64,000 nucleotides of DNA from CAVSMC01 sp963798655 (GTDB lineage: Bacteria > Pseudomonadota > Gammaproteobacteria > Burkholderiales > Casimicrobiaceae): assembly GCA_963798655.1 (NCBI GenBank), contig CAWCUH010000004.1:806001-870000 (forward strand), in the 5' to 3' direction. Each line of letters opens with the position of its first letter. The stretch's first letter is position 1. Shown here piece by piece: positions 25,514-34,247 of the stretch. Made by a program: the position numbers and the translations under genes. The notes under the pieces were generated by a model, which ran no database searches, had not been told where the DNA came from, and saw only the letters and a list, made by a program, of their open reading frames with translations.

Positions 25514-26396
25514 ATTCGAGCGCGTCGATCGAGCGCGGCCAGCTCTTGTGCAGCAGCCGCGACAGCGCGCGGTCGGCGAGCACGACTCCGCCGGTCTGGC
25601 AGCGCGCGCAGTAGTTGCACTCGTTCTCGGCGTAGACGATCCGCTGTACCGGCGCGTCGCACACCGGGCACGGCTGCCCAAAGCGGCCGTGCACCGCCAT
25701 TTCCGGCCGAAAGGCGGTGACCTTCCCGGGAAATTCGCCGCCGGCCTGTTCCCGGAGCCGTTCGGTCCATTCGCGCAACACGCCGCGCACCGCGTCGTGC
25801 AGCCGTGCGATCTCGTCGCGCGCGAGCTTCTTCGTCAGCGCGATCGGCGACAGCTTCGCCCGGTGCAGGATCTCGTCCGAATAGGCGTTGCCGATGCCCG
25901 AGAACAGCTTCGGATCGGTCAGCGCGCGCTTCAGCGTATGGTTGTCGCGCGTCAGCCGCTCGGCGAACGCGTCGAGCGGCGCGGAGTCGACGTCGATGCC
26001 ACCGGCGTCGAGCGCCGCGAGCGCCGTCTCGCCGCGCACGACATGCAACGCGGCGCGCCGCTTGGTGCCCGCTTCGGTGAACGCGAGCCGTCCGGTGGAA
26101 AAGACGAACAGCGCGAGCGTGATCCGCCCGGGCGGCTTCGCGTTCGCGGCGAGCCAGCGCAGCCGGCCGGCGATCATCAGGTGCAGCACGACGTACAGAT
26201 CGCCTTCGAGCGACAGCACGATCCGCTTGCCCTGCCGGCGCACCGCGACCACGCGCTTGCCGAAGGTATCGGCAATCGGCGGCACGGCGGTTCTCAGCAC
26301 GAACGGATTTGCGAGATCGATTCGCTCGAGCGTCGCCCCGGCGATGCGCGCGGCGAGCGCTTCGCAGTAGATGGTGACATCGGGCAGCTCCGGCAC
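25512..26396 (-). CDS. mutM: formamidopyrimidine-DNA glycosylase family protein (Fpg/MutM)
   Basis: Base-excision repair enzyme of 294 residues that removes oxidised purines and nicks the strand. Pro2-Glu3 after the initiator (V/M-PELPD) are the catalytic N-terminus, a Lys in RRQGKRIVLSL near 57 is the second active-site residue, the H2TH region includes GIGNAYSDEIL, and a zinc finger C243-x2-C246-x16-C263-x2-C266 closes the fold. The start is GTG at 26394-26396 because only this puts Pro at position 2; ORF extension upstream is repeat DNA. The leader consists of repeat cluster C and shows no clear ribosome site. The C-terminal extension past the zinc finger is somewhat longer than in E. coli Fpg. 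Confidence 0.88.
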   Translation of the reverse strand: MPELPDVTIYCEALAARIAGATLERIDLANPFVLRTAVPPIADTFGKRVVAVRRQGKRIVLSLEGDLYVVLHLMIAGRLRWLAANAKPPGRITLALFVFSTGRLAFTEAGTKRRAALHVVRGETALAALDAGGIDVDSAPLDAFAERLTRDNHTLKRALTDPKLFSGIGNAYSDEILHRAKLSPIALTKKLARDEIARLHDAVRGVLREWTERLREQAGGEFPGKVTAFRPEMAVHGRFGQPCPVCDAPVQRIVYAENECNYCARCQTGGVVLADRALSRLLHKSWPRSIDALE

Positions 26397-26402
26397 GGCA
26401 AG

Positions 26403-26485
26403 CAGGGTCAGAGTGCGAGAAACGAGGGTCAGAGTGCCATTGAATGGAAATTGCACTCTGACCCTCCTGTTCGTGCTGACCCTCC
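26403..26485. repeat. REP-like cluster C, GAGGGTCAGAGTGC family
   Basis: Direct copies at 26403-26416 (CAGGGTCAGAGTGC) and 26424-26437, an inverted copy at 26453-26466 and a truncated inverted copy at 26475-26484 fill the space between the mutM start and the efflux outer-membrane gene end. With cluster B this leaves mutM flanked on both sides by the same repeat family. Confidence 0.85.
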
Positions 26486-26499
26486 GGTTCGTGAGCTCG

Positions 26500-27909
26500 C
26501 TATTTCTGGGCGATGGCGTCGGCGCGCCAGCCGCCGCCGAGCGCCCGATACACGTCGACCACGGCGAGCCGAAGGTCGCGCGCGGCGTCGATTCGCGCGC
26601 GCTCCGCCGCAAGCAGGTTGCGCTGCGCGTCGAGCACTTCGAGGAACGGCGAATAGCCGGCGTCGTAGCGAAGCCGCGCGAGCTCGAGCGCCTGCGCGAG
26701 CCGGTCGCGACGCTCGGTCAGCGCGACGAGCGCATCGCGCGACAAGCGCTGCGCGGCGAAGGCGTCGTGCGCCTCGCGAAACGCCGTCTGCACCGACTGC
26801 TGATAGCCGATCAGCGCCTGCTCGCGTCGCGCCTGCGCCGTTTCGACGAGCGCGTTGATCTGCCCGGCGCGAAAGATCGGTTGCGTCAGCGCCGCCGCGA
26901 TCGACCATACGCGGCCGGGCGCGATCAGCAGGTCGCCGAGCGCCGCCGATGCGCCGCCGAAGTTGCCGGTGAGCGAGATCGCCGGAAAGTACTGCGCACG
27001 CGCCTCGTTGATATGGTAGTCGGCTGCGGCGAGACGCGCTTCGGCTGCGCGGATATCCGGCCGCTGCGCGAGAAGATCCGACGGCAGGCCGGCCGGCACG
27101 TCGGGCAGCTTGTCGACGGTGCGCGGCGCGCTCCCTGGCCGCGCAATGTCGGTTGCGAACACGCCGCGCGGACTGCGTCCGGCAAGCACGGCGAGCGCCG
27201 CCTCGAACGTGCGCGCTGCGCGTTCGGCCGTTGCGATGTCCGCCGTGACCGCGGCGCGCTCGGCTTCCGATTGCCGCAAATCGAGCTCGCCGATCACGCC
27301 GGCCTGATAGCGGTCCGCCTGCAGGCGCACTGTCTCGTTTCGAGTGACGAGCGTTTCGCGCAGCACCGACAGCTGCGCGTCGACGTCGCGCAGCGAAAAG
27401 TAGTTGCGTGCCGTCTCCGATGCGACGGCGATGCGCACCGTGTCGCGCGCGTATTGCGATGCGAGCAGGTCCTGCTGCGCGGCGGCCACGTTCGAGCGGA
27501 CGCGCCCGAACAAGTCGACCTCGTAGGCTGCCGACAAACCGATGGCGTAGCTGTTCGCCGTGAGTGGCGTGCCGGGCGGCAGCGGCGTCGATCCGACGCC
27601 GCTGATCCTGCTGCGGCCGGCGCGCGCGTCGAGATCGAGGCTCGGGAAGAGCTGCGAGCGCGCATACGTGGCGAGCCCGCGCGCCTCGTCGACGCGGGCA
27701 ATCGCGAGCCGGACGTCGAGATTGTTCGCGAGCGCTTCGTCGACGAGCGCGCTGAGCTGCGGATCGTCGAACGATGTCCACCACGTCGGCGCGACGACGT
27801 TCGCCGCGTCGCCGGGCGGAACGTCCTGCGCGGGCGGCGGCGATGGCGGCGTGACGGCGCATGCGGCGAGCGCGATCGCGACGACGACGGGGAATGCGCG
27901 CAGGCGCAT
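26500..27909 (-). CDS. RND efflux outer-membrane lipoprotein (OprM/NodT family)
   Basis: Outer-membrane channel of 469 residues for a tripartite efflux pump. A lipoprotein signal (VVVAIALAAC, lipid-modified Cys17) is followed by two TolC-like repeats with long coiled-coil helices; typical marks are PTWWTSFDDPQL, PSLDLDARAGRS, SAAYEVDLFGRV and the second-repeat QRPDIRAAEARLAAA. The ATG at 27907-27909 begins the lipoprotein signal and lies 13 bp after the stop of the RND pump gene. It closes the three-gene efflux operon. Family assignment is firm; substrates of the system are not known. Confidence 0.94.
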   Translation of the reverse strand: MRLRAFPVVVAIALAACAVTPPSPPPAQDVPPGDAANVVAPTWWTSFDDPQLSALVDEALANNLDVRLAIARVDEARGLATYARSQLFPSLDLDARAGRSRISGVGSTPLPPGTPLTANSYAIGLSAAYEVDLFGRVRSNVAAAQQDLLASQYARDTVRIAVASETARNYFSLRDVDAQLSVLRETLVTRNETVRLQADRYQAGVIGELDLRQSEAERAAVTADIATAERAARTFEAALAVLAGRSPRGVFATDIARPGSAPRTVDKLPDVPAGLPSDLLAQRPDIRAAEARLAAADYHINEARAQYFPAISLTGNFGGASAALGDLLIAPGRVWSIAAALTQPIFRAGQINALVETAQARREQALIGYQQSVQTAFREAHDAFAAQRLSRDALVALTERRDRLAQALELARLRYDAGYSPFLEVLDAQRNLLAAERARIDAARDLRLAVVDVYRALGGGWRADAIAQK

Positions 27910-27922
27910 GCGCGCCGCGAGA

Positions 27923-30900
27923 TCAGTCGGCACGGCTTCCTCCCGGTGCGCCCGTCGGCGGAACGTCGCCATAGTCGTGCGCCGGCGTGGGCGTGTGTCC
28001 CGGCACGTGCGCGGGCGTCGGCGGCGTATGCCGCGTCGCGTGCCGCGCATGCTCGACCTCGGCGAAGAGCTCGTCGCGCGTGCGCTTCTCGCGCATGCGC
28101 CGCTCGGTGATCAGGCGGAAGAACAGCGGCACGAAGAAGATCGCGAGGAACGTCGCCGCGACCATGCCGCCCATCACGCCGGTGCCGACCGAATGACGCG
28201 CGCCGGCGCCCGCGCCGGTGGAGATCGCGAGCGGCAGCACGCCGAGGATGAACGCGAGCGACGTCATCAGGATGGGGCGGAAGCGAAGTCGCGCCGCTTC
28301 GAGCGCCGCCGCCGATGCCGACAGGCCTTCCTGTCGCTTGTAGATCGCGTACTCGACGATCAGGATCGCGTTCTTCGCCGCGAGCCCGAGCAACGTGACG
28401 AGTCCGATCTGGAAATAGACGTCGTTCGTCAGTCCGCGCAAATGCACGGCGGCGAGCGCTCCGAACGTGCCGAACGGCAGCGCGAACAGCACCGACAGCG
28501 GCAGCGACCAGCGCTCGTACTGGGCCGCGAGGATCAGGAACACCATGATGACCGCGAAGGCGAGCGCGAACGTCGATGCGCCGCCCGATTTCTTCTCCTG
28601 GTACGACGTGCCGCCCCAGTCGAAGCTCATGTCGGAGGGCAGCGTCTCGCTCGCGATCTTCTCGACACGCGCGATCGCCTGGCCCGAGCTGACGCCGGGC
28701 GCCGCCTGGCCGATGATCTTCACCGACGGCAGGTCGTTGAAGCGCTCGAGCGAATCGGGCCCCGCGGAGTAGCGCACCGTGGTGAGCGAGGACAGCGGCA
28801 CCATGTCGCCGGCGCTCGAGCGCACGTAGATGCCGCCGATGTCGTCGGGCCGGTTGCGATAGCGCGGCTCGGCCGACATCAGCACCTGCCACGTGCGGCC
28901 GTACTTGTTGAAGTCGTTGATGTACGCGCTGCCGAGCGTCGCGGCGAGCGTGTCGAAGGCCTGATCGATCGGCACGCCGAGCTTCTTCGCCTTCTCGCGA
29001 TCGATGTCGACGTAGAGCTGCGGCGAGTTCGCGCGCCACAGCGTCTGCGCGCCGCCGAGCATCGGGTCGGCGTTCAATTTCTGCAGCAACACCGGCAGCA
29101 CTTCGCCGAGCCGCTTCGCGCCGCCGTCGCCGCGGCTTTGCAGGTGCAGCTCGAAGCCGCCCGCGGTCCCGAGGCCGAAGATCGCCGGCGGATTGAACGC
29201 GAGCACGAGCGCTTCCTTGATGCCCTGCGTGCGAGCGAACAGCTCGCCGACCAGCTGCTGCGTCGTCACGGTTCGCTCGTCCCACGGCTTCTGCGTGACG
29301 AACATCGTCGCCGCGTTGTTGCGGAATCCTTCGCCGATGAAGTCGAAGCCGGTGAACGAGACGACGTCCTGGTTCGCCGGGTTCTGGCGCACGGCCGCTT
29401 CGACCTGCTGCACGACGTCGAACGTGCGCTCGAGCGTCGCGCCATCGGGAAGGATCACCGCCGTGATGTAGAAGCCCTGGTCCTCGTCGGGCACGAGGCT
29501 TCCCGGCGTGGCGCGCCAGAGCCAGATCGCCGCGGCGACCATCAGCGCGAACAGCGCGATGCCGACGAGTGCGCGCCGGATCAGGAACGCGACGCCGTGC
29601 GTGTAGTGCGAGCGCACGCTCTCGAATCCGCGGTTGAACATGCGGAAGAAGCGGCCCGGCTCGCGGTGGCCGCGCTTGAGCGTGACGACGCACAGCGCCG
29701 GCGTGAACGTGAGCGCGACGATGCCCGAAAGCACCACGGCGATCGCGATCGTCACCGCGAACTGCCGATACAGCTCGCCGGCGAGGCCGCCGAGAAACGC
29801 GATCGGGATGAACACGGCGACGAGGGTGAGCACGATCGCGATGATCGGGCTCGTCACCTCGTGCATCGCCTTGATCGCCGCCTCGCGCGGCGCCGCGCGC
29901 TCCTCGCGCATGATGCGCTCGACGTTCTCCAGCACGACGATCGCGTCGTCGACGACGATGCCGATCGCGAGCACCATGCCGAACAGCGTCAGCGTGTTGA
30001 TCGAATAGCCGAGCAGGTAGAGGCCGGCGAACGTGCCGATCAGCGATACCGGCACGGCCGCGAACGGGATCAGCGTCGCGCGCCAGCTCTGCAGGAAGAC
30101 GAACACGACCAGGAACACGAGCGCCATCGCCTCGGCGAGCGTCTTCACGACCTCGCGGATCGACACCTCGACGAAGCGCGTCGTGTCGTACGCAACCGCG
30201 TACGTCAGTCCCTGCGGAAAGCGCGTGGCAAGCTCGGCCACGGCGCTGCGCGCGCGCTTCGCGACGTCGAGCGCGTTCGCGCCGGGGGCGAGGAACACGC
30301 CGATCAGCGTCGCCGGCTTGCCGTTGTAGCGGCCGAGGAACTCGTAGTCCTTCGATCCGAGCTCGACGCGTGCGACGTCGCCGAGGCGAACGTACGAGCC
30401 GTCGGCGTTCGCGCGCACGATGATCTGCTCGAACTCCTTCGCATCGGACAGCCGGCCCTTCGTCGTGATCGTGTAAACGAGATCCTGCCCCTTCGCGATC
30501 GGGCTCTGGCCGATCTTGCCGGGCGCGAACTGCGAGTTCTGCTCGCTCACCGCCGCGAACACGTCGCCGGGCGTGAGCTTCAGCTTCGCGAGGCGATCGG
30601 GCTGCAGCCAGATGCGCATCGCGTAGTCGTGCGCGCCGAAGATCTGCACGTTGGTCGTGCCCGGCAGCCGCTTCAGCGGGTCGAGCACGTTCAACTTCAC
30701 GTAGTTCGACGTGAACAGATCGTCGAGGCTGCCGTCCGGCGAGTAGAACGCGATCACCTGCAGGAACGACGAGCTGCCGCGCTCGACGCTGACGCCCTGC
30801 CGCCGCACTTCCTGCGGCAGCAGTGGCTCGACCTGCTTCACCCGGTTCTGCACCTCGAGCGCCGCCTCCTCGATCTTCGTGCCGATGTCGAACGTCACCT

Positions 30901-31174
30901 GGATCTGCAGCTGGCCGTTCGACGCCGAGTTCGAGCTCATGTAGATCATGCCCGGCACGCCGTTGATCTGGTTCTCGAGCGGTGCGGCGACGGTCTGCTC
31001 GACGACTTCGGCGGACGCGCCCGGGTAGAACGCGGCGACGGTCACGACAGGGGGCGCGATCTCCGGATACTGCGCGATCGGAAGCGAGCGCATCGCCGCG
31101 AGGCCGGCGAGGGTGATGACGATCGACAGCACGGCCGCGAAGATCGGCCGGTCGATGAAGAAGCGCGATAACAT
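27923..31174 (-). CDS. RND multidrug efflux pump, HAE-1 family (AcrB/MexB type)
   Basis: Inner-membrane proton/drug antiporter of 1083 residues with the usual twelve transmembrane helices and two large periplasmic loops. The N-terminus MLSRFFIDRPIFAAVLSI and PIAQYPEIAPP, the TM4 proton-relay aspartates in GIVVDDAIVVLENV (near 405) and TKSGGAS-type late loop place it in HAE-1. It works with the upstream adaptor (gap 3 bp) and downstream outer-membrane lipoprotein. At 1083 residues it is about 35-40 longer than AcrB owing to a His/Pro/Thr-rich C-terminal tail (about 1040-1083, HATRHTPPTPAHVPGHTPTP), which may be a metal-binding or disordered extension. Substrates are not predictable. Confidence 0.96.
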   Translation of the reverse strand: MLSRFFIDRPIFAAVLSIVITLAGLAAMRSLPIAQYPEIAPPVVTVAAFYPGASAEVVEQTVAAPLENQINGVPGMIYMSSNSASNGQLQIQVTFDIGTKIEEAALEVQNRVKQVEPLLPQEVRRQGVSVERGSSSFLQVIAFYSPDGSLDDLFTSNYVKLNVLDPLKRLPGTTNVQIFGAHDYAMRIWLQPDRLAKLKLTPGDVFAAVSEQNSQFAPGKIGQSPIAKGQDLVYTITTKGRLSDAKEFEQIIVRANADGSYVRLGDVARVELGSKDYEFLGRYNGKPATLIGVFLAPGANALDVAKRARSAVAELATRFPQGLTYAVAYDTTRFVEVSIREVVKTLAEAMALVFLVVFVFLQSWRATLIPFAAVPVSLIGTFAGLYLLGYSINTLTLFGMVLAIGIVVDDAIVVLENVERIMREERAAPREAAIKAMHEVTSPIIAIVLTLVAVFIPIAFLGGLAGELYRQFAVTIAIAVVLSGIVALTFTPALCVVTLKRGHREPGRFFRMFNRGFESVRSHYTHGVAFLIRRALVGIALFALMVAAAIWLWRATPGSLVPDEDQGFYITAVILPDGATLERTFDVVQQVEAAVRQNPANQDVVSFTGFDFIGEGFRNNAATMFVTQKPWDERTVTTQQLVGELFARTQGIKEALVLAFNPPAIFGLGTAGGFELHLQSRGDGGAKRLGEVLPVLLQKLNADPMLGGAQTLWRANSPQLYVDIDREKAKKLGVPIDQAFDTLAATLGSAYINDFNKYGRTWQVLMSAEPRYRNRPDDIGGIYVRSSAGDMVPLSSLTTVRYSAGPDSLERFNDLPSVKIIGQAAPGVSSGQAIARVEKIASETLPSDMSFDWGGTSYQEKKSGGASTFALAFAVIMVFLILAAQYERWSLPLSVLFALPFGTFGALAAVHLRGLTNDVYFQIGLVTLLGLAAKNAILIVEYAIYKRQEGLSASAAALEAARLRFRPILMTSLAFILGVLPLAISTGAGAGARHSVGTGVMGGMVAATFLAIFFVPLFFRLITERRMREKRTRDELFAEVEHARHATRHTPPTPAHVPGHTPTPAHDYGDVPPTGAPGGSRAD

Positions 31175-31177
31175 CGG

Positions 31178-32434
31178 TCAGCTCTTCTTCGTCGGAGCGC
31201 CCGCCGGCGCGGCTGCGGGCGGTGGAGCAGGCGAGCCACCGGGCGCGGCGCCCGCTGCGCCGGGCGGCACGACGACGACCGGCTGCCCCGGCATCATGAT
31301 GCGGGCGACGCCGTCGATGATCACCGGGTCGCCGGGCTTCAATCCGGATTCGACGATCCACCGGTTGCCGCCTTGCTCGACCCAATCGCCGGCGACGATC
31401 GGCCGCGGCTGCGCGACATCTTTGCCGTCCTTGTCCTTGCCCGCGATGTACACGAACTTGCCTTGCGGCCCCTCGAGCACCGCGACCTGAGGCACGGCGA
31501 TCGCGTTCTGGCGTTCCGCGCCGGCGAGGCGCACGCGGACGAACTGGCCGGGACGCAGCGCGCCGTCCGAATTCGGAAGCTCGGCACGCATCTCGTAGGT
31601 GCCGGTCGACGGATTGATGCGCGGATCGGCGAAGTTGATGCGGCCCTTGCGCGGGAACGCCGTGCCGTCGCCGAGCACGATCGTGACGTCGTACGCGTTG
31701 TTCTTCGGCACCGTCAGATCGCCGGTCGCGATCGAGCGCTTCAATCTCAGCTGCTCGTTCTCGGAGACGCTGAACTGCACCCAGATCGGATCGATCTGCG
31801 AGATCGTCGTGAGCAGCGTCTCGTTCGCGGCGACGAGGCTGCCTTCGGACTTCACCGACCGGCTGGTGAGGCCGGACACCGGCGCGACGACGCGCGTGTA
31901 GCCGAGGGAGAGCCGTATCTCGTCGAGCTTTGCCTGCGCGGCCTTCACCTGTGCGGCCGCGAGCTCGGCCTGCGACACCGCGTCGTCGGCTTCCTTCTGC
32001 CCGATCGCGTGCCGTTCGGCGAGCGGTTTCAGCCGCGCCGCTTCGCGATCGTTCCACGCCTTCTGCGCCTGCGCGCGGGAAAGGTCGGCCTGCGCGGCCG
32101 CGGTCTGCGCCTCGAGCGGCTTCGGATCGATGACGAACAGCGTCTGTCCCGCCTTCACCCGTGAGCCTTCATCGAAGAGCTTCTTCTCGAGAATGCCCGC
32201 CACGCGCGCGCGCACTTCGACTTCCTTCGAGCCGATCGTCTGCCCGACGTACTCGAACACGACGGGAATCGACGTCGGCTGCACCTTGTCGACGACGACC
32301 TGCGCGGGCGGGAAGCCGTGCATGCCGCCGCCGGGAGGCTGCGACGGGCCGCAGGCGGAGACGAAAGCGACCAGCGCGGCGGCGATCAGCGTGCGCGCGT
32401 TCGCGCGCACGCGCGTTGACGAGACGAGAGACAT
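31178..32434 (-). CDS. RND efflux periplasmic adaptor (AcrA/MexA type)
   Basis: Membrane-fusion lipoprotein of 418 residues linking pump and outer-membrane channel. A lipobox (VAFVSAC, Cys28) precedes the lipoyl and hairpin domains (VEVRARVAGILEKKLFDEGS..QTLFVIDP, long Ala/Gln-rich coiled coil 90-165), then beta-barrel and membrane-proximal domains (IWVQFSVSE, PRINPSTGTYEMRAELPN). The C-terminus is a Pro/Ala-rich tail. The ATG at 32432-32434 is chosen because it begins the lipoprotein signal and has GGAG upstream. This is the first gene of the operon; the divergent TetR gene and a palindromic operator lie in the 126-bp upstream gap. Confidence 0.94.
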   Translation of the reverse strand: MSLVSSTRVRANARTLIAAALVAFVSACGPSQPPGGGMHGFPPAQVVVDKVQPTSIPVVFEYVGQTIGSKEVEVRARVAGILEKKLFDEGSRVKAGQTLFVIDPKPLEAQTAAAQADLSRAQAQKAWNDREAARLKPLAERHAIGQKEADDAVSQAELAAAQVKAAQAKLDEIRLSLGYTRVVAPVSGLTSRSVKSEGSLVAANETLLTTISQIDPIWVQFSVSENEQLRLKRSIATGDLTVPKNNAYDVTIVLGDGTAFPRKGRINFADPRINPSTGTYEMRAELPNSDGALRPGQFVRVRLAGAERQNAIAVPQVAVLEGPQGKFVYIAGKDKDGKDVAQPRPIVAGDWVEQGGNRWIVESGLKPGDPVIIDGVARIMMPGQPVVVVPPGAAGAAPGGSPAPPPAAAPAGAPTKKS

Positions 32435-32478
32435 CGGCGGCTCCGTGGGGGAATTGTTGTTCTGCGTGCGCCAGACGC

Positions 32479-32516
32479 TTGACGAAAGCGCCGACTTTAC
32501 ATACATTCATGTATGT
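32479..32516 (+). promoter_or_regulatory. promoter of the tetR gene overlapped by an AcrR-like operator
   Basis: The inverted repeat ACATACAT-TC-ATGTATGT occupies 32499-32516. Its half-sites equal those of the E. coli AcrR operator as I remember it, but are separated by fewer bases. A plus-strand promoter fits over it: TTGACG (32479-32484), 17 bp, TACATT (32502-32507). The site lies between the divergent regulator and efflux genes, so the regulator should repress both itself and the pump operon. Confidence 0.75.
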
Positions 32517-32560
32517 TTGCAACCACCGGGGCGGAATGGTTTTCCGCGCCGCGCTCCACC

Positions 32561-33238
32561 ATGGTGCGCCGTACGAAGAAGGACGCCGCGGCGACGCGCG
32601 AGCAGCTGCTCGACGCGGCGGAACGGGTATTTCGCGAGCACGGCGTGAGCCGCACGTCGCTTGCCGAGATCGCCGCGGCCGCCGGCGTCACGCGCGGCGC
32701 GGTGTACTGGCATTTTCGCGACAAGGTCGACCTGTTCGACGCGATGTGCGCGCGCGCGACCAGCCCGCTGAACGCGATGCTCGAGCGCGCGCCCGACGAT
32801 GCGCGCGCCGACGCGCTCGCCACGCTGCGGGCGCTGTGCGTGCGCGCGCTGACGCATCTTGCGACCGAGCCGCGCGCACAGGCATTCTTCGAGATCATCT
32901 TCCACAAGAGCGAGCTCGTCGGCGAGATGGCCGACGCATGCCGCCACGAGCAGGAATCGACCGGCGCGCGCAAGCGCATCGAGGCGGTGCTCAAGCGCGC
33001 CGTCGCCCAGCGCCAGCTGCCGGCCGACACCGACGTCGGCCTCGCCGCCCACTTCGTGCATGCCGCCGTGGTCGGCTTGATGCACGAATGGATCGCCAAC
33101 CCGCGCGCCTACGATCTCGCACACGCCGCGTCCGACGCGATCGACCTGATGATCGCCGGGCTGCGAGCGAAGCCGCCGCGCAGGCGCCGGGCGACGCGGC
33201 GAAGCGCCGCACGTTCGTCAAGTAACGCGCGCGGATAG
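32561..33238 (+). CDS. TetR/AcrR-family repressor of the efflux operon
   Basis: DNA-binding repressor of 225 residues. The TetR helix-turn-helix spans about 15-60 (LLDAAERVFREHGVSRTSL, EIAAAAGVTRGAVYWHFRDK), very close to AcrR/TtgR-type efflux regulators, followed by an all-helical ligand-binding domain and a basic Arg-rich tail. ATG 32561 (MVRRTKKDAA) is chosen as it matches where AcrR-type proteins begin; an in-frame ATG at 32513 lies inside the operator and is unlikely. Divergent location from the RND operon and the AcrR-like operator between them argue that it controls that pump and itself, released by drug binding. Confidence 0.92.
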   Translation: MVRRTKKDAAATREQLLDAAERVFREHGVSRTSLAEIAAAAGVTRGAVYWHFRDKVDLFDAMCARATSPLNAMLERAPDDARADALATLRALCVRALTHLATEPRAQAFFEIIFHKSELVGEMADACRHEQESTGARKRIEAVLKRAVAQRQLPADTDVGLAAHFVHAAVVGLMHEWIANPRAYDLAHAASDAIDLMIAGLRAKPPRRRRATRRSAARSSSNARG

Positions 33239-33392
33239 TTCCGCGCGATAATTGGGCTCGTCGGACCGACGACGGCAGGCGGCGCCTTGCGCCTCCCGCG
33301 TCGTCGGTCAAGGTTACGTGTCGGCGTGCGACGCTCGCCGTGCGACATTCGGAATGCCGAACACGGATTCCGCTTCTCCGGGCCTCATCAAC

Positions 33393-34247
33393 ATGACAAC
33401 TCCGCAAAACATCGGCGTCATCGGCGCCGGCACGATGGGCAACGGCATCGCGCAGGCGTGCGCGCTCGCCGCTCTTTCGGTCTCGATGATCGATGTCGAC
33501 GACGCTGCCGTGACGCGCGGCCGCAATGCGGTGTCGGCGAGCCTCGATCGACTGGTGAAGAAAGAGAAGTTGAGCGCGGCCGACAAGGATGCGGCGCTCG
33601 CACGCATCGCCGGCACGACCGATTACGGCGCGCTCGCGCGCTGCGACTTCATCATCGAGGCGGCGACCGAGAACGAGTCGCTCAAGATGAAGATCCTGAA
33701 GCAGGCCGACGACATCGCGAAGCCGGACACGATCGTGTCGACGAACACATCGTCGATCTCGATCACCAAGCTCGGCGCCGGCACGAAGCGCGCCGAACGC
33801 TTCATCGGCATGCACTTCTTCAATCCGGTGCCGATGATGGCGCTGGTCGAGCTGATCCGCGGGCTGCAGACGAGCGACGCGACGGTCGAAGCGGCGAGCG
33901 CGCTCGCGAAGCGGCTCGGCAAGACGCCGATCGTCGTGAGGAACTCGCCTGGCTTCGTCGTGAACCGGCTGCTGTGCCCGATGCTGAACGAGGCGATCTT
34001 CGCGTTTTCGGAGGGCATCGCGAGCGCGCAGGAGATCGACGACGGCATGAAGCTCGGGTGCAATCATCCGATCGGGCCGCTCGCGCTGTGCGACATGATC
34101 GGGCTCGACGTGCTGCTCGCCGTGATGGACGTGTTCTATCGCGACTTCAACGACCCGAAGTACCGCCCGGCGCCGCTGCTGAAGGAGATGGTCGCGGCCG
34201 GGTATTTCGGGCGCAAGACGGGGCGCGGGTTCTACACCTATGGCTGA
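33393..34247 (+). CDS. 3-hydroxyacyl-CoA dehydrogenase, 3-hydroxybutyryl-CoA type
   Basis: NAD-dependent dehydrogenase of 284 residues, the single-domain short form (Hbd/PaaH type), oxidising 3-hydroxyacyl-CoA to 3-ketoacyl-CoA. Rossmann motif GAGTMG at 11-16, NTSS near 119-122, catalytic His141 in GMHFFNPVP and NSPGFVVNR before the C-terminal helical domain are intact. ATG 33393 gives the usual N-terminus; an in-frame ATG at 33354 would add 13 residues. It overlaps the enoyl-CoA hydratase gene by 8 bp, so the two consecutive beta-oxidation steps are coupled. It may serve aromatic (phenylacetate-like) or short-chain fatty-acid degradation. Confidence 0.93.
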   Translation: MTTPQNIGVIGAGTMGNGIAQACALAALSVSMIDVDDAAVTRGRNAVSASLDRLVKKEKLSAADKDAALARIAGTTDYGALARCDFIIEAATENESLKMKILKQADDIAKPDTIVSTNTSSISITKLGAGTKRAERFIGMHFFNPVPMMALVELIRGLQTSDATVEAASALAKRLGKTPIVVRNSPGFVVNRLLCPMLNEAIFAFSEGIASAQEIDDGMKLGCNHPIGPLALCDMIGLDVLLAVMDVFYRDFNDPKYRPAPLLKEMVAAGYFGRKTGRGFYTYG

